Source: Wolbachia endosymbiont of Ctenocephalides felis wCfeT (GTDB taxonomy: Bacteria; Pseudomonadota; Alphaproteobacteria; Rickettsiales; Anaplasmataceae). Taken from it: 64,000 bases of DNA. Below, piece by piece: positions 38,261 to 47,493 of this stretch (positions within the stretch are counted from its first letter, which is position 1; each line of letters begins with the position of its first letter). The notes under the pieces are model-generated. The model was given only the letters and a program-made list of their open reading frames with translations. It searched no databases and had not been told where the DNA came from. The DNA is taken from NCBI RefSeq assembly GCF_012277295.1, contig NZ_CP051156.1, forward strand, positions 1,431,539-1,495,538, in the 5' to 3' direction. The translations under genes and the position numbers were made by a program.

Positions 38261-41200
38261 TTAGTTAGCTTCAGTAGGACACCCAGTTGGACCCATGAGA
38301 ACTACTTGCTCGCCTTCCTTTAAATACCTGCAAAGATTGGTAGAACCACCAGTTTCAAGAATAATAGTAGAGATTATCCCTTTTTCCTTATCTACTTCAG
38401 TACCTGTTACTGCCATTCCTTCCATAGCAAATGTTATATCACTTTTGCTATTCATCTCAAAATTTTGCAATCTAAAAAATTGCCCTGGCTTAAAATTTTT
38501 TGCTGCAAGTGGTGCTTTAATTACTATTTCTATAACTTTATTAGTTAAATATTGAACTTTTATAACCTTTGCGGTGAATTGTTCTTTAATTTTATTAAAG
38601 AATGCCTTATTAGCCATTGCCACTGAAGTAGGAGTGTGAGTAGTGTCATCCCAGTGCTTGACACTGGGATCCAGAAATTTTGATTGTGCATGGCCAACAA
38701 ATGTAAAAGTTGTTTTGAATGGGATGGAGCAAAGACTGGATCCCAGTGTCAAGCACTGGGATGACACCATATTTGAGTTCACATCATGATGTTCATGCAG
38801 TTGTGTGCTTGGTACTGGCTTATTATGAAATTGCTCATTTCCATTTAAGAGCTGAGAAATAATAGGATAGCCATTCTTGGCACTGGCCATGGCTTTTACA
38901 ACACTGCCGCTATATGAGGGATGAAGATCGCCGAAAAAGCTAATTGCCTTACTGCCTTGTTTATAAGCTAATATCCTATCTTTACTCTCCATCTTAGGGG
39001 AAAATATTGGATCTATCTCTTCTCCAAAAGAATTTAAGTGAGTGAAATACCCATTACTTAATTTAAAATGTTCTTTATCTTCAGCTGCAACAACTGTATT
39101 TGGTTCAGTACCTGCTGCTATAAAAATAGAGCGCGCTTTTATGTATTTTACTTCAGCAGATTTTGTATCTGTCACTTTTATTGACTCAGCGTGATTATGT
39201 TTGTCTGTCATAATTTCAACTGGTTCTAAGTTTTCAATAAAATACACTCCCTCTGAAAGCGCATTTTGCACTTCTTCACTATTTAATCGATAGCTTGGTG
39301 ACTCTCTCAACTCTTTTCTATATATAACCTTTGCTCCTCCTAAGCTCTGCATGAGCTCTAATATTTTTGCCTTTCTGTTTTCTTGTTTTGCTAATTCTTG
39401 TTCTTTTCTAAACAATCGTGCATGTGCTATAAACTCGTTCGCAATTTCATGCTCTTCCTCTGTCCAATCCTTTTCAACGTAATCTTTGCTATATTTATCT
39501 ACTAGTGCCTCATATCGATGGAGAAACTTTTCCACTTGAACTGGATAATATGCTAAAGCTTCAGTGGCAGTGTCAATTGCTGTCAGCCCCGCACCAATTA
39601 CCACTATTGGCATACGAACTTGTAGATTTGCTATAGAATCAGATTTTAAAGCGCCAGTAAGTTGCAATGACATAAGAAAATCAGATGCCATACGCACTCC
39701 ACGAGCTAGCATATTTTTTATTTTTATCATTCGTGGTTTGCCAGAGCCAAGTGCCAGAGCTATATGATCGAACCCTAAGTTAAATGCATCATCAACGGTA
39801 ATCGTACCACCAAAACGAATGCCTCCGTAAATTGCAAAATTTTTGCGCCTTTCAAGTAACAATCTAATAATCTTCAAATAATTCTTATCCCACCTGGAAG
39901 TGATGCCATACTCTTCTACTCCGCCAAATCCACTAGCTATGCGCTCACTTAATTTTTCATATTTAAAATTTTTAATTAGCTGAAAATTATCATGCAAAGG
40001 CTCAATTTTTAACCCATCTATAGCAACAACATTATGTCCATCGTTTAGCAAGTGATGAGCTAAATTAAAGCCCGCCGGACCAAGGCCTACAACTAGCACA
40101 TTTTTTCCAGTGCTTTCTTTGGGCAATGGACGTTGAAAATTTAAAGGATTCCAACGACTGAGCAAAGAATATATTTCAAATCCATACGGTAAATTGAGCA
40201 CATCATCTAAAATTCTCGTCTCAATCATTGGTACGTTTACAGGTTCTTGTTTCTGATATATGCACGAATTCATGCAGTCATTACATATTCTATTTCCAGT
40301 TGCAGCACACAATGAATTATCTATCATCACAATTGCCAAGCTTGCTATGCTATATCCTTCGCTTTTCACTAGATTCATTTCAGATATTTTTTGTTCTAGT
40401 GGGCAGCCATGCAGCTTTACTTTGAGTGGAGATTTTTTGAAAGTACTGTTATCACTCGTTAGTCCCTTTGAGCAGCTATCCTTATTCTGCTTGTGGCAGA
40501 ATATGCAGTAATTAGCGTTATCTAATGCCTTATCTAAACTCGTTTTTTCATTTGTTAGGTCAAAACCGTATCGCCTTTTTGTTTCATTTGAGTATAGCAC
40601 TTCAACTTCATCAACTTCTTTTTTGGATAATGACACAAGATTTTCATGGTCGATTTTTTTATGAATATTAAAGAGTATACTCTGCCTATTTTTCACTCTC
40701 CATGCTGCGTACTGCGCTGCAAATTCTATTTCCTCTTTATAATTTTCTTGATCTCCAAACCAGCGCATCACTTGTTCAGCAAAAGCTTTCTCCGTTATCG
40801 GTCTAGTGAAAAATTGGTTTAATTTTTCAGTAATATAATCAATATCTATACTTGCCACATCAGCATATTTCTTTAATGCATAACGTTGAACAAATAACCT
40901 TTTGCATTTATATAATTCAGCAAATTCATGGTGTTTTTTCTTAAGTTCTTCTACTTCTTCTTTAATATTGAAAAGTTTTGCAATAAATTCATCAAGTAAG
41001 TATGAAAGATCTATAATTAACTGACTATTATCTGTCATCCCAGTAGCTGACACACAGTTGTACGAACATTGTGACATTAGCTCTAAAATGGTGTCATTCC
41101 AGTGCTTGACACTGGAATCCAGTCTTTTTGCCATTCCATTCAAAACAACTTTTACGTTTGTTGGCCGCACCCAATCAAGATTTCTGGATCCCAGTGTCAA

Positions 41201-41419
41201 GCACTGGGATGACATAGGAAGAGAAGATCCCAATGTCACGCGCTGGGATGACATAGGAAAAGAACCTGCTTTTTCTCTTGCCTTAATCAACGAGTGAAAT
41301 AAATTCTCATCACGCAATTTAACATAATCAAGAAAAGCTTCATCAATCTCGACTAATCCATCACGAGTATATAAACTTTGAAAAGAAACTAATTGTTGCA
41401 TTATCTTGTTTCCATACAA
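38261..41419 (-). CDS. GltD-like flavoprotein with in-frame palindromic elements, C-terminus short
   Basis: 1052 residues. After a unique N-terminal ~300 residues comes a Fer4_20-like cysteine region (CIFCHKQNKDSC near 304; CNDCMNSC near 378). Then the pyridine-nucleotide/FAD oxidoreductase part of glutamate synthase small subunit type (VLVVGLGPAGFNLAHHL near 440; PIVVIGAGLTAIDTATEAL further on). The last ~110 residues start a ferredoxin reductase-like FAD lobe (FKPGQFFRLQNF) and end at VVLMGPTGCPTEAN. Relatives continue into an NAD-binding lobe, absent here. The stop lies before the IS66 duplication, so the loss is older than the IS. Residues about 55-130 and 885-925 come from palindromic elements. 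Substrate and activity are uncertain. Confidence 0.8.
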   Translation of the reverse strand: MYGNKIMQQLVSFQSLYTRDGLVEIDEAFLDYVKLRDENLFHSLIKAREKAGSFPMSSQRVTLGSSLPMSSQCLTLGSRNLDWVRPTNVKVVLNGMAKRLDSSVKHWNDTILELMSQCSYNCVSATGMTDNSQLIIDLSYLLDEFIAKLFNIKEEVEELKKKHHEFAELYKCKRLFVQRYALKKYADVASIDIDYITEKLNQFFTRPITEKAFAEQVMRWFGDQENYKEEIEFAAQYAAWRVKNRQSILFNIHKKIDHENLVSLSKKEVDEVEVLYSNETKRRYGFDLTNEKTSLDKALDNANYCIFCHKQNKDSCSKGLTSDNSTFKKSPLKVKLHGCPLEQKISEMNLVKSEGYSIASLAIVMIDNSLCAATGNRICNDCMNSCIYQKQEPVNVPMIETRILDDVLNLPYGFEIYSLLSRWNPLNFQRPLPKESTGKNVLVVGLGPAGFNLAHHLLNDGHNVVAIDGLKIEPLHDNFQLIKNFKYEKLSERIASGFGGVEEYGITSRWDKNYLKIIRLLLERRKNFAIYGGIRFGGTITVDDAFNLGFDHIALALGSGKPRMIKIKNMLARGVRMASDFLMSLQLTGALKSDSIANLQVRMPIVVIGAGLTAIDTATEALAYYPVQVEKFLHRYEALVDKYSKDYVEKDWTEEEHEIANEFIAHARLFRKEQELAKQENRKAKILELMQSLGGAKVIYRKELRESPSYRLNSEEVQNALSEGVYFIENLEPVEIMTDKHNHAESIKVTDTKSAEVKYIKARSIFIAAGTEPNTVVAAEDKEHFKLSNGYFTHLNSFGEEIDPIFSPKMESKDRILAYKQGSKAISFFGDLHPSYSGSVVKAMASAKNGYPIISQLLNGNEQFHNKPVPSTQLHEHHDVNSNMVSSQCLTLGSSLCSIPFKTTFTFVGHAQSKFLDPSVKHWDDTTHTPTSVAMANKAFFNKIKEQFTAKVIKVQYLTNKVIEIVIKAPLAAKNFKPGQFFRLQNFEMNSKSDITFAMEGMAVTGTEVDKEKGIISTIILETGGSTNLCRYLKEGEQVVLMGPTGCPTEAN
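38644..38765. repeat. composite palindromic element inside the GltD-like gene (3' copy)
   Basis: Two inverted palindromes of the CCCAGTG type (38644-38673 and 38736-38765) flank a ~62-base spacer containing TGGCCAACAAATGTAAAAGT and TTTTGAATGG. The same spacer occurs, in the other orientation, at 41093-41213 and in part at 42068-42183. It is translated in frame in the host gene (for example SIPFKTTFTFVGHAQSKFL). Confidence 0.85.
41093..41253. repeat. composite palindromic element inside the GltD-like gene (5' copy)
   Basis: Palindrome, spacer (CCATTCAAAACAACTTTTAC ... GCACCCAATC) and palindrome at 41093-41213, followed by a further palindrome at 41226-41253. It is opposite in orientation to the copy at 38644 yet also open in the host frame (NLDWVRPTNVKVVLNGMAKR). 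So the element tolerates translation from either strand. Confidence 0.85.
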
Positions 41420-41574
41420 GAGATGGAATTAATTTATAGAAGAGATCAAATTTCTTAGTGTAAAATCTCAATCCTTAATTATAAGGATTTATTTGTTTAT
41501 GCGCAACTATACATTATATTAAAATTGTAGTATTTACAGTAAAAAGCTATTTCATACTTTAACGGAGGTAATGG

Positions 41575-41982
41575 ATGAAATTCACAGTAACTACGTCTCT
41601 AGACAGTGAAAAGATTGACTTTCTGTCTGAAAAACTTAATGAGGAATTTATTGATAAAGGTGCATGCTCTCAATTTGCCTTCTTTACTCACGATGAAAAT
41701 GATCAGGTAATAGCTGGTTGTAGTGGATTAGTAATATATGGTTCAATTTATACTGACCTGCTCTGGGTACATCAAGATCACAGAAAAAAGGGGTTGGGTT
41801 ATCAACTTATGGAAAAAGTTCATGAGTATGGTCGTAATATGCACTGTAAAATAGCAACTCTTGTCACTATGAGCTTTCAAGGTGCAAAAGGATTTTATGA
41901 AAATCTTGGATACGAATGCGATTTTGAGCGCTCAGGTTACGTTGATGATTCAACTTTAATGTTCTTAAAGAAAATATTGTAA
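41575..41982 (+). CDS. GNAT-family N-acetyltransferase
   Basis: 135 residues. The acetyl-CoA binding segment is LLWVHQDHRKKGLGYQLMEK (R/Q-x-x-G-x-G/A pattern). IATLVTMSFQGAKGFYENLGYECDFE follows, the usual C-terminal beta-bulge and GFYxxxGF element. GGAGG lies just before the ATG. Such small GNATs acetylate metabolites, antibiotics or proteins; the substrate is not readable from sequence. It stands alone, divergent from the flavoprotein gene. Confidence 0.92.
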   Translation: MKFTVTTSLDSEKIDFLSEKLNEEFIDKGACSQFAFFTHDENDQVIAGCSGLVIYGSIYTDLLWVHQDHRKKGLGYQLMEKVHEYGRNMHCKIATLVTMSFQGAKGFYENLGYECDFERSGYVDDSTLMFLKKIL

Positions 41983-42067
41983 ACGAATTAGGTGACTTTT
42001 ACAATCCTATGACTTGATCCACAACTGTACGAATTTTGTGTTTTAGGCCATTTACCAACAAAAGGGT

Positions 42068-42183
42068 GTCATACCAGTGCCCAGACACTGGTATCCAGCC
42101 TTTAAATTCCATTCAAAATAACTTTTATATTCATCATTTATGCCCAATTGAAACTCCTGGATTCTAGCGTCACGCGCTAGAAT
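42068..42183. repeat. composite palindromic element, intergenic, hit by IS5 copy 2
   Basis: Palindrome GTCATACCAGTGCCCAGACA with its mirror half, a spacer with CCATTCAAAATAACTTTTAT, and a second palindrome (ATTCTAGCGTCACGCGCTAG) ending at the IS. This is the same element as those inside the GltD-like gene, here between genes. Confidence 0.8.
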
Positions 42184-43273
42184 GGCTTTGTTGCATAGCT
42201 AAAGTAAAAAGAACTGGGAGTTACTGACGAAATTCATTATAAACAGGCATTTAACCGACAAAGGAAAAATATGCCAGTCAAAATGAAAGTCAGTAACTGC
42301 TACGAATATAACAAATTTCTCCAAGAAAGAGGAAATATTTTTTATTACGTCAACGATGCCATAGAAAATTGGTACGAAAAAAGTCCCAAAATGGCCGGTA
42401 GCAACAATATTTATAGTGATAAAGTCGTAATTCTAATTCACATAATAACTTATTTGTTTAGAATAGGCCTAAGACAAACGGTGGGGTTTATAGCGGGATA
42501 CCTTGAGCAAATAGGAAAAAATTTGCAAGTTATCAGCTATTCCCAGGCTTCCAGAAGATTCAAAAAGCTTAACTTAAAAATTAATGATCGAAGACATGAT
42601 AAAAACAGTATGGAAAATATTGAGATCGCCATAGATAGCACTGGAATAAGCATCTACAATAATATTCCAGGCCATAGTAAGGCAAACGGTACAGATAGAA
42701 AGTACCGTGGCTATAAGCAAACAAGAAAATTGCATGTAATGCTGGAGATAGGTAGCAAAAAAGTCATAGCTGCAAAATACAGTAGTGGAGTTTATTCTGA
42801 CCACTATGGAGCCTGTGATCTTATTGCAAGGGCTAATGCTAAATACAATATAAGCACACTATATGCAGACAGAGCATATAATCGAAAGAAGTTATACAAA
42901 TTGTGCAATGAGCTTGGCATAAAGACAAAAATTCCTCTGCAAAACAATGCAGTGGAGCATCCAAAGCTGGATTATATGGCTGAGAGAAATTCTACAATCA
43001 AGCTCATAAAGTCATATGGTGAAGATGGTATGAAGAAGTGGAAAAAAGAGATAAATTATGGGAAGAGATCTTATATAGAAAGTTTTTTCTCGCGACTGAA
43101 GCAAACATTTGGGTTTAGTTTTAGGAACAAATCTGAGATTAACCGTGAGAAAGAAATGCTACTCAAGTGTTATTTGCTGAACAAATTTACTGAAATAGGC
43201 ATGGCTAAATTTGAGATAGCTTCATGAATTTATTATGCATTGCCTCCTATCCAAAGAGCGATGCAACAAAGCC
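42184..43273 (+). mobile_element. IS5-family (IS903-type) element, copy 2
   Basis: Inverted ends GGCTTTGTTGCAT. Flanked by CGCTAGAAT (42175-42183) and AGCTAGAAT (43274-43282), a 9-bp target duplication with one change. Inserted in the right palindrome of the composite element. Confidence 0.95.
42271..43227 (+). CDS. IS5-family transposase, copy 2
   Basis: 318 residues, identical at the protein level to copies 1 and 3, with D (IAIDSTGI), D (LYADRAYN) and E (SYIESFF) in place. Intact. Confidence 0.95.
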   Translation: MPVKMKVSNCYEYNKFLQERGNIFYYVNDAIENWYEKSPKMAGSNNIYSDKVVILIHIITYLFRIGLRQTVGFIAGYLEQIGKNLQVISYSQASRRFKKLNLKINDRRHDKNSMENIEIAIDSTGISIYNNIPGHSKANGTDRKYRGYKQTRKLHVMLEIGSKKVIAAKYSSGVYSDHYGACDLIARANAKYNISTLYADRAYNRKKLYKLCNELGIKTKIPLQNNAVEHPKLDYMAERNSTIKLIKSYGEDGMKKWKKEINYGKRSYIESFFSRLKQTFGFSFRNKSEINREKEMLLKCYLLNKFTEIGMAKFEIAS

Positions 43274-43592
43274 AGCTAGAATCCAGATTTTTTTAACTTG
43301 ATCCTATAATCAAGTTATAGTATGACAAAGATGCTTTAGTATTAAAACATTTTTATTAATTTCATAACTATAACCACCCATTCTACTTCCTTTAAAAATA
43401 TCATTATTAATATATAAATTTTATCTAATATTCTTAATTTTCGTCGACTTTTTAATAAGATTATGGGAAATTATATGAAAATCAGTTATTTCCAAAACGG
43501 AAATAACTAGTCTTTAAAAGTATATTGCTGCATGATGGTAGCGTTAAAGTTGTAATTTTGGAGTTTATGGAAGCTTTGGTGTTTGTATGGTT
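43274..43592. repeat. dispersed non-coding repeat, copy 1 (partner at 58401-58801)
   Basis: Starts at the end of IS5 copy 2 and is closely similar to 58401-58801, which follows IS5 copy 3. Shared segments include ACTTGATCCTATAATCAAG, TAGTATGACAAAGATGCTTT, ATGGGAAATTATATGAAAAT and TGGAAGCTTTGGTGTTTGTA. A hairpin with arms AGTTATTTCC and GGAAATAACT (43484-43508) is conserved. It lacks a ~80-base internal duplication that the partner has. No gene recognised; it lies upstream of gltX. Confidence 0.85.
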
Positions 43593-43703
43593 ATACACTT
43601 GACACTAGAATGATAACCTAAATTTCTTAATAAGATACCTAGTACTTAATTGTTATCGATGTAAATTTCTGCTATCATAGATCTACATTACTGTGATAGC
43701 TAA

Positions 43704-45080
43704 ATGCCAGAAGTAGTTACTAGATTTGCACCATCACCTACGGGGTTTTTACACATCGGTGGTGCGCGTACAGCTTTATTTAGTTGGCTATATGCAAAGC
43801 ATCACGGTGGCAAGTTTCTCCTGCGAATTGAGGACACCGATAGAAAGCGCTCAACACAGGAAGCAATTGATGCAATTATAAAAGGACTAAAATGGCTTGG
43901 TATCAGCTATGATGGAAAAATAGTATATCAGTCTAAAAGAATAGAAAGACACGTTGAAGTAGCAAATCTTCTTCTTGAAAGGGGTAAAGCATATCACTGT
44001 TATTGCCCTGAAGATGAGATTGCAGAAAAGAAGGCTAAAGCTAGAGAAGAAGGTAAAATATACAGGCACAAGTGTACTCACAGCATTGACAAGAGCATAA
44101 AACCTGCTGTCCGCTTTAAAGTGCCAGATTCACAGGACATTGTTGTTGATGACAAAATATACGGACAAGTTAAAGTGAGCAGTGAACAACTAGATGATAT
44201 AGTGATTTTACGTTCTGATAATACTCCCACATATCTTTTTGCTGTGGTAGTTGATGATCATGATGCTGGGATAACTGATATAATACGCGGCTCTGATCAT
44301 CTAACTAATACCTTCAAGCAATTACTTATATATTGCGCACTTGATTTTGATGTTCCAAACTTTGCGCATGTGCCACTCATTCATGGAGAGGATGGGAATA
44401 AGCTATCCAAAAGACATGGTGCAACAAGTTTATTGAGCTATGAAATGATGGGAGTATTACCCGAAGCAATGCGCAATTTTCTACTCAGGCTTGGCTGGAG
44501 CCACGGTAATGATGAGATTATTAGTGATAAGCAGGCAATAGAGTGGTTCAACTTAGAAAGTATTGGTCGTTCGCCAGCGAGGCTTGATTTTAATAAGTTA
44601 GAACATTTGAATAATCATTACATTAATAGTATGAGCAATGAAGATATTATTAAATATCTATTAAATGTATTTACTCCGATGTTAAAGCTTACTGATACAA
44701 AAAAAGACTACTTACTAAAAGGATTAACGGAGTTAAAAAAAAGATCTAACTACCTGAGTGAATTGTTATGTTCAGCTAGTTTTTATATAATGGATTTACC
44801 GCTCAATTTAACTGAGGAAGCTCAGCAGATTGTTAAATCTAATATTAACATTATATATTTGCTCACATCATTTCTTTCGAATGTTAGTGATGAAAATTGG
44901 AATAAGAGCTTTTTATCCGCTCAAATTAAGGAATTTGCGAAGTTACATGACATCAAAATGAGTGATGTTTATCACTCACTTCGTGCTCCTATAACTGGAG
45001 TAATGGATGCACCTGGAATTATTGATATTATGGTGATTTTTGGCAAGAACGAGTGCGTAAGGAGATTAGGCAGTTATTGA
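43704..45080 (+). CDS. gltX: glutamate-tRNA ligase
   Basis: 458 residues. Class I synthetase: RFAPSPTGFLHIGGARTAL carries the HIGH motif (HIGG), then FLLRIEDTD, YHCYCPEDE, DHDAGITDIIRGSDHLTNT and the KMSKS equivalent KLSKRHGA. The C-terminal anticodon-binding domain follows. It charges tRNA-Glu, and in bacteria of this group one of two GltX proteins may also charge tRNA-Gln for later amidation; which this is cannot be told from the window. The ATG follows TGTGATAGCTAA, a weak ribosome-binding site. It is preceded by the dispersed repeat. Confidence 0.97.
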   Translation: MPEVVTRFAPSPTGFLHIGGARTALFSWLYAKHHGGKFLLRIEDTDRKRSTQEAIDAIIKGLKWLGISYDGKIVYQSKRIERHVEVANLLLERGKAYHCYCPEDEIAEKKAKAREEGKIYRHKCTHSIDKSIKPAVRFKVPDSQDIVVDDKIYGQVKVSSEQLDDIVILRSDNTPTYLFAVVVDDHDAGITDIIRGSDHLTNTFKQLLIYCALDFDVPNFAHVPLIHGEDGNKLSKRHGATSLLSYEMMGVLPEAMRNFLLRLGWSHGNDEIISDKQAIEWFNLESIGRSPARLDFNKLEHLNNHYINSMSNEDIIKYLLNVFTPMLKLTDTKKDYLLKGLTELKKRSNYLSELLCSASFYIMDLPLNLTEEAQQIVKSNINIIYLLTSFLSNVSDENWNKSFLSAQIKEFAKLHDIKMSDVYHSLRAPITGVMDAPGIIDIMVIFGKNECVRRLGSY

Positions 45081-45239
45081 TTTCCAGTATTCTATATATG
45101 GCTGCTAAGGAACTTAAGGTGAGTGTATGGAAAGTTCTAAAGGGTGAGCTATAAAAGGAATAGTTAACAGGTAAGCAAAAATTAATATTCAATCTTAATA
45201 ATATTAGTTTATGAGTCAATATCTTTATGAGGTAATATT

Positions 45240-46153
45240 ATGCATACAAATACATTTTTTTATAAGTTTCTATTTTACGCCAACCTTGTTGCACTAAAAG
45301 CAACTAAGCGTCATGAGCCAACAGTTAAAATGAATCTCTTTACTATTCTGGGATTTAAAAATGGAGAAGATTGTGAAAATAAGATAAGGAAATTTATTGA
45401 TAAAGAAATTTGGCAATTATACATTGATTGTCTAGGAAAAGACGTAGATCATCCAAAATTGAAAGTAGTAGTGCTCAGCATAATAACTAATGTGGCACGT
45501 AACTGCAATGGTAAAGCTTATGGTAAAATCAACTCAACCTTGTTGTATAAAGACCAAGACAGCAAAGAAAAAGCAGTGCAACCAAGGGAGTTCTAGGTAT
45601 CTTAAAGGAAACCGACCCCAAAAAGGCCTTTGATGAGCTTTTGGTGGTAAAAAAACAAGCTGAAGATTTTGTGAAAACTGATTTTTATGAAGCTCAGAAA
45701 AAACAACTTTTTGCAGAGACTCTGAAATACATAAAGTCATTGGAAAAATTATCTGAAGTGAAGAGAGAAGGATTTGCTAGGGATTTCTTGCACAACCGTA
45801 TCAATTCGCTGAGTAAAAAGTATCCAAAATCGCAGGCTAAAAGAGAAGATACTATAAAAATACTATCAGATGATAGATTAAGGAAAGGATACAATGAGCA
45901 TGTTACACTGGGAACTGCATTACCAATGATATCTTATGAAGAATGCAAAAAACTATGTGATGAGATGGATCAGCAAAAAAGCAAATGGGAGGATCAAGAT
46001 AAAGTGAAAGAAAACTTAAATAAAGTGGACGGACCACAGGATTCTTATATCAAAGAAAAAGAACAACATCCATTTGAAGGTTCTGCATGTCAGAAAATGA
46101 CAGAGTTAAACTGTTCACACATTAACACTAAAACTGAAATAACCAAATTGTAG
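45240..46153 (+). pseudogene. unrecognised gene split by a frameshift
   Basis: The first frame (45240-45596) runs MHTNTFFYKFLFYANLVALK ... LYKDQDSKEKAVQPREF. A second frame is open from about 45549 through 46153 and reads SATKGVLGILKETDPKKAFDELL well before its first start codon (TTG at 45641). Adding one A to the five-A run at 45568-45572 joins them as DSKEKSSATKGVLG. So this was probably one gene of about 300 codons, or less likely two overlapping ones. The product is charged and helical, with no membrane segment after the short hydrophobic start, and no family is recognised. A strong hairpin follows. Confidence 0.6.
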
Positions 46154-46163
46154 TTCAGGTTAA

Positions 46164-46212
46164 TGAATTAGCCAAAAAACAAGTTCAATAACTAAGTTTT
46201 TTGGCTAATTCA
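46164..46212. terminator. 17-bp perfect hairpin, bidirectional terminator-like
   Basis: Arms TGAATTAGCCAAAAAAC (46164-46180) and GTTTTTTGGCTAATTCA (46196-46212) with a 15-base loop, 10 bases past the stop of the frameshifted gene. The A/T-runs within the stem are typical of terminators that work in both directions. A weaker outer repeat (GTTAATGAA/TTCATTAAC) surrounds it. Confidence 0.75.
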
Positions 46213-46331
46213 CCTTCGGTTCATTAACATTAGACTTCTTGTTTTCAACGTTATATAAATTCCACATAGAAAATTTCTTTATAATTGAGAAAACATGCTT
46301 ATATTATATTGATAACTTAAAAATTTAACTT

Positions 46332-47414
46332 ATGAAATTATCTCTTATGGAGTTGATCAGCAAGTTCCGTGAATTAAATATAAGGAATAAAGTAATCATT
46401 GTGTTCAGCATGGTTCTTATTTTACTGTTCCTAATTAACAATGTGCTTTTTTATGAAAAACAGGCTGAAGAAGGTAATAATGACGTTAATAATTTTGCAG
46501 TAAAAATTCAAAAATGTATACCGCAAAACAGGACCATATATTCAAGTTTTTCTGGTACAGTTAATCCATTACATAGAACTGGTCTTATCTCGAGGGTAAG
46601 TGGTAAAGTCATGGCGATCTATGTATCTGATGGTGAAAAAGTGCAAGAAGATACTACAGTATTAAAAATAGAAGATTATGACAGGATTGAGCAAATTGAA
46701 AGAGCTCAAGCCATGCTAAAACAGCGTGAAATTGAGTATGATTCTTCTACGAAGCTTAATCAAAAAGGCTATAAAGCTCAAATACAAGTAGAGGCAGCAT
46801 TTGCTGCATTACAAGGTGCAAAAGCTGATCTAAAAAGATTAGAATTGGATCTAGAAAACACCACAATTAAATCCCCTATAGATGGCTATATTGATAAAAT
46901 CAATGTAAGCACAGGTGATTTTGTTAATGCTGGACAAAAAATAGCTGATGTAATGAACTTTGAACAAGTTCTTGTTGTATTGTACGTTTCAGAAAGTGAA
47001 GTAAGTAAAATAACGCTAAACAGCATAGCTAAAATTAATTTGCTGGATGGTAGAGAAGTAAATGGTGAAGTAAGCTTTATTAGTAAAATTGCTGAACAGA
47101 AAACCGGATCTTATAGAGTGGAAGTGAAGGTAACTGATAATGAAATGATATCTTTACAAGGGCTTACTGCTAGAGTGAAACTACCTTCTGGTGAAAAATT
47201 TGCTTACAAAGTGCCATCTTCTGCTTTAAGTCTAAACGATGAAGGCTCGCTTGGAATAAAGATTGCCGACGATGATAATTATATAGCATTTGTACCAGTT
47301 GAGGTTGTTGATCATGACAGTAATGGAGTTTGGGTGGTAGCAGACAATGAAGATAAATCTATAAGACTAATTACATTGGGCCATTTATTTGTAAAACCTG
47401 GTGATCAGATTTGA
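46332..47414 (+). CDS. HlyD/RND-type periplasmic adaptor (membrane fusion protein)
   Basis: 360 residues. One N-terminal membrane anchor (VIIVFSMVLILLFLINNVLFY, about 20-40), then a lipoyl-like hairpin (GLISRVSGKVMAIYVSDGEK) and a helical hairpin (RAQAMLKQREIEYDSS ... GAKADLKRLELDLENT). The second lipoyl half follows (TIKSPIDGYIDKINVSTGDF), then beta-barrel and membrane-proximal domains. Such adaptors link an inner-membrane pump to the periplasm or outer membrane. No pump gene follows in the window: the next gene is on the opposite strand, so the partner may be elsewhere. The C-terminus (GHLFVKPGDQI) looks slightly short for the family. Confidence 0.88.
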   Translation: MKLSLMELISKFRELNIRNKVIIVFSMVLILLFLINNVLFYEKQAEEGNNDVNNFAVKIQKCIPQNRTIYSSFSGTVNPLHRTGLISRVSGKVMAIYVSDGEKVQEDTTVLKIEDYDRIEQIERAQAMLKQREIEYDSSTKLNQKGYKAQIQVEAAFAALQGAKADLKRLELDLENTTIKSPIDGYIDKINVSTGDFVNAGQKIADVMNFEQVLVVLYVSESEVSKITLNSIAKINLLDGREVNGEVSFISKIAEQKTGSYRVEVKVTDNEMISLQGLTARVKLPSGEKFAYKVPSSALSLNDEGSLGIKIADDDNYIAFVPVEVVDHDSNGVWVVADNEDKSIRLITLGHLFVKPGDQI

Positions 47415-47459
47415 TCAAATGATTTAGATTCAAAAGAAAGTTAATGAAGATTAAAGGCG

Positions 47460-47481
47460 GGGAATCTTGATCAAGATTCCC
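47460..47481. terminator. hairpin after the small minus-strand gene
   Basis: Arms GGGAATCTTGA and TCAAGATTCCC form a perfect 11-bp palindrome just past the stop at 47494. A near copy lies at 48016-48037 after the paralogue, so gene and hairpin were duplicated together. Confidence 0.6.
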
Positions 47482-47493
47482 GCTGTAGTATGA

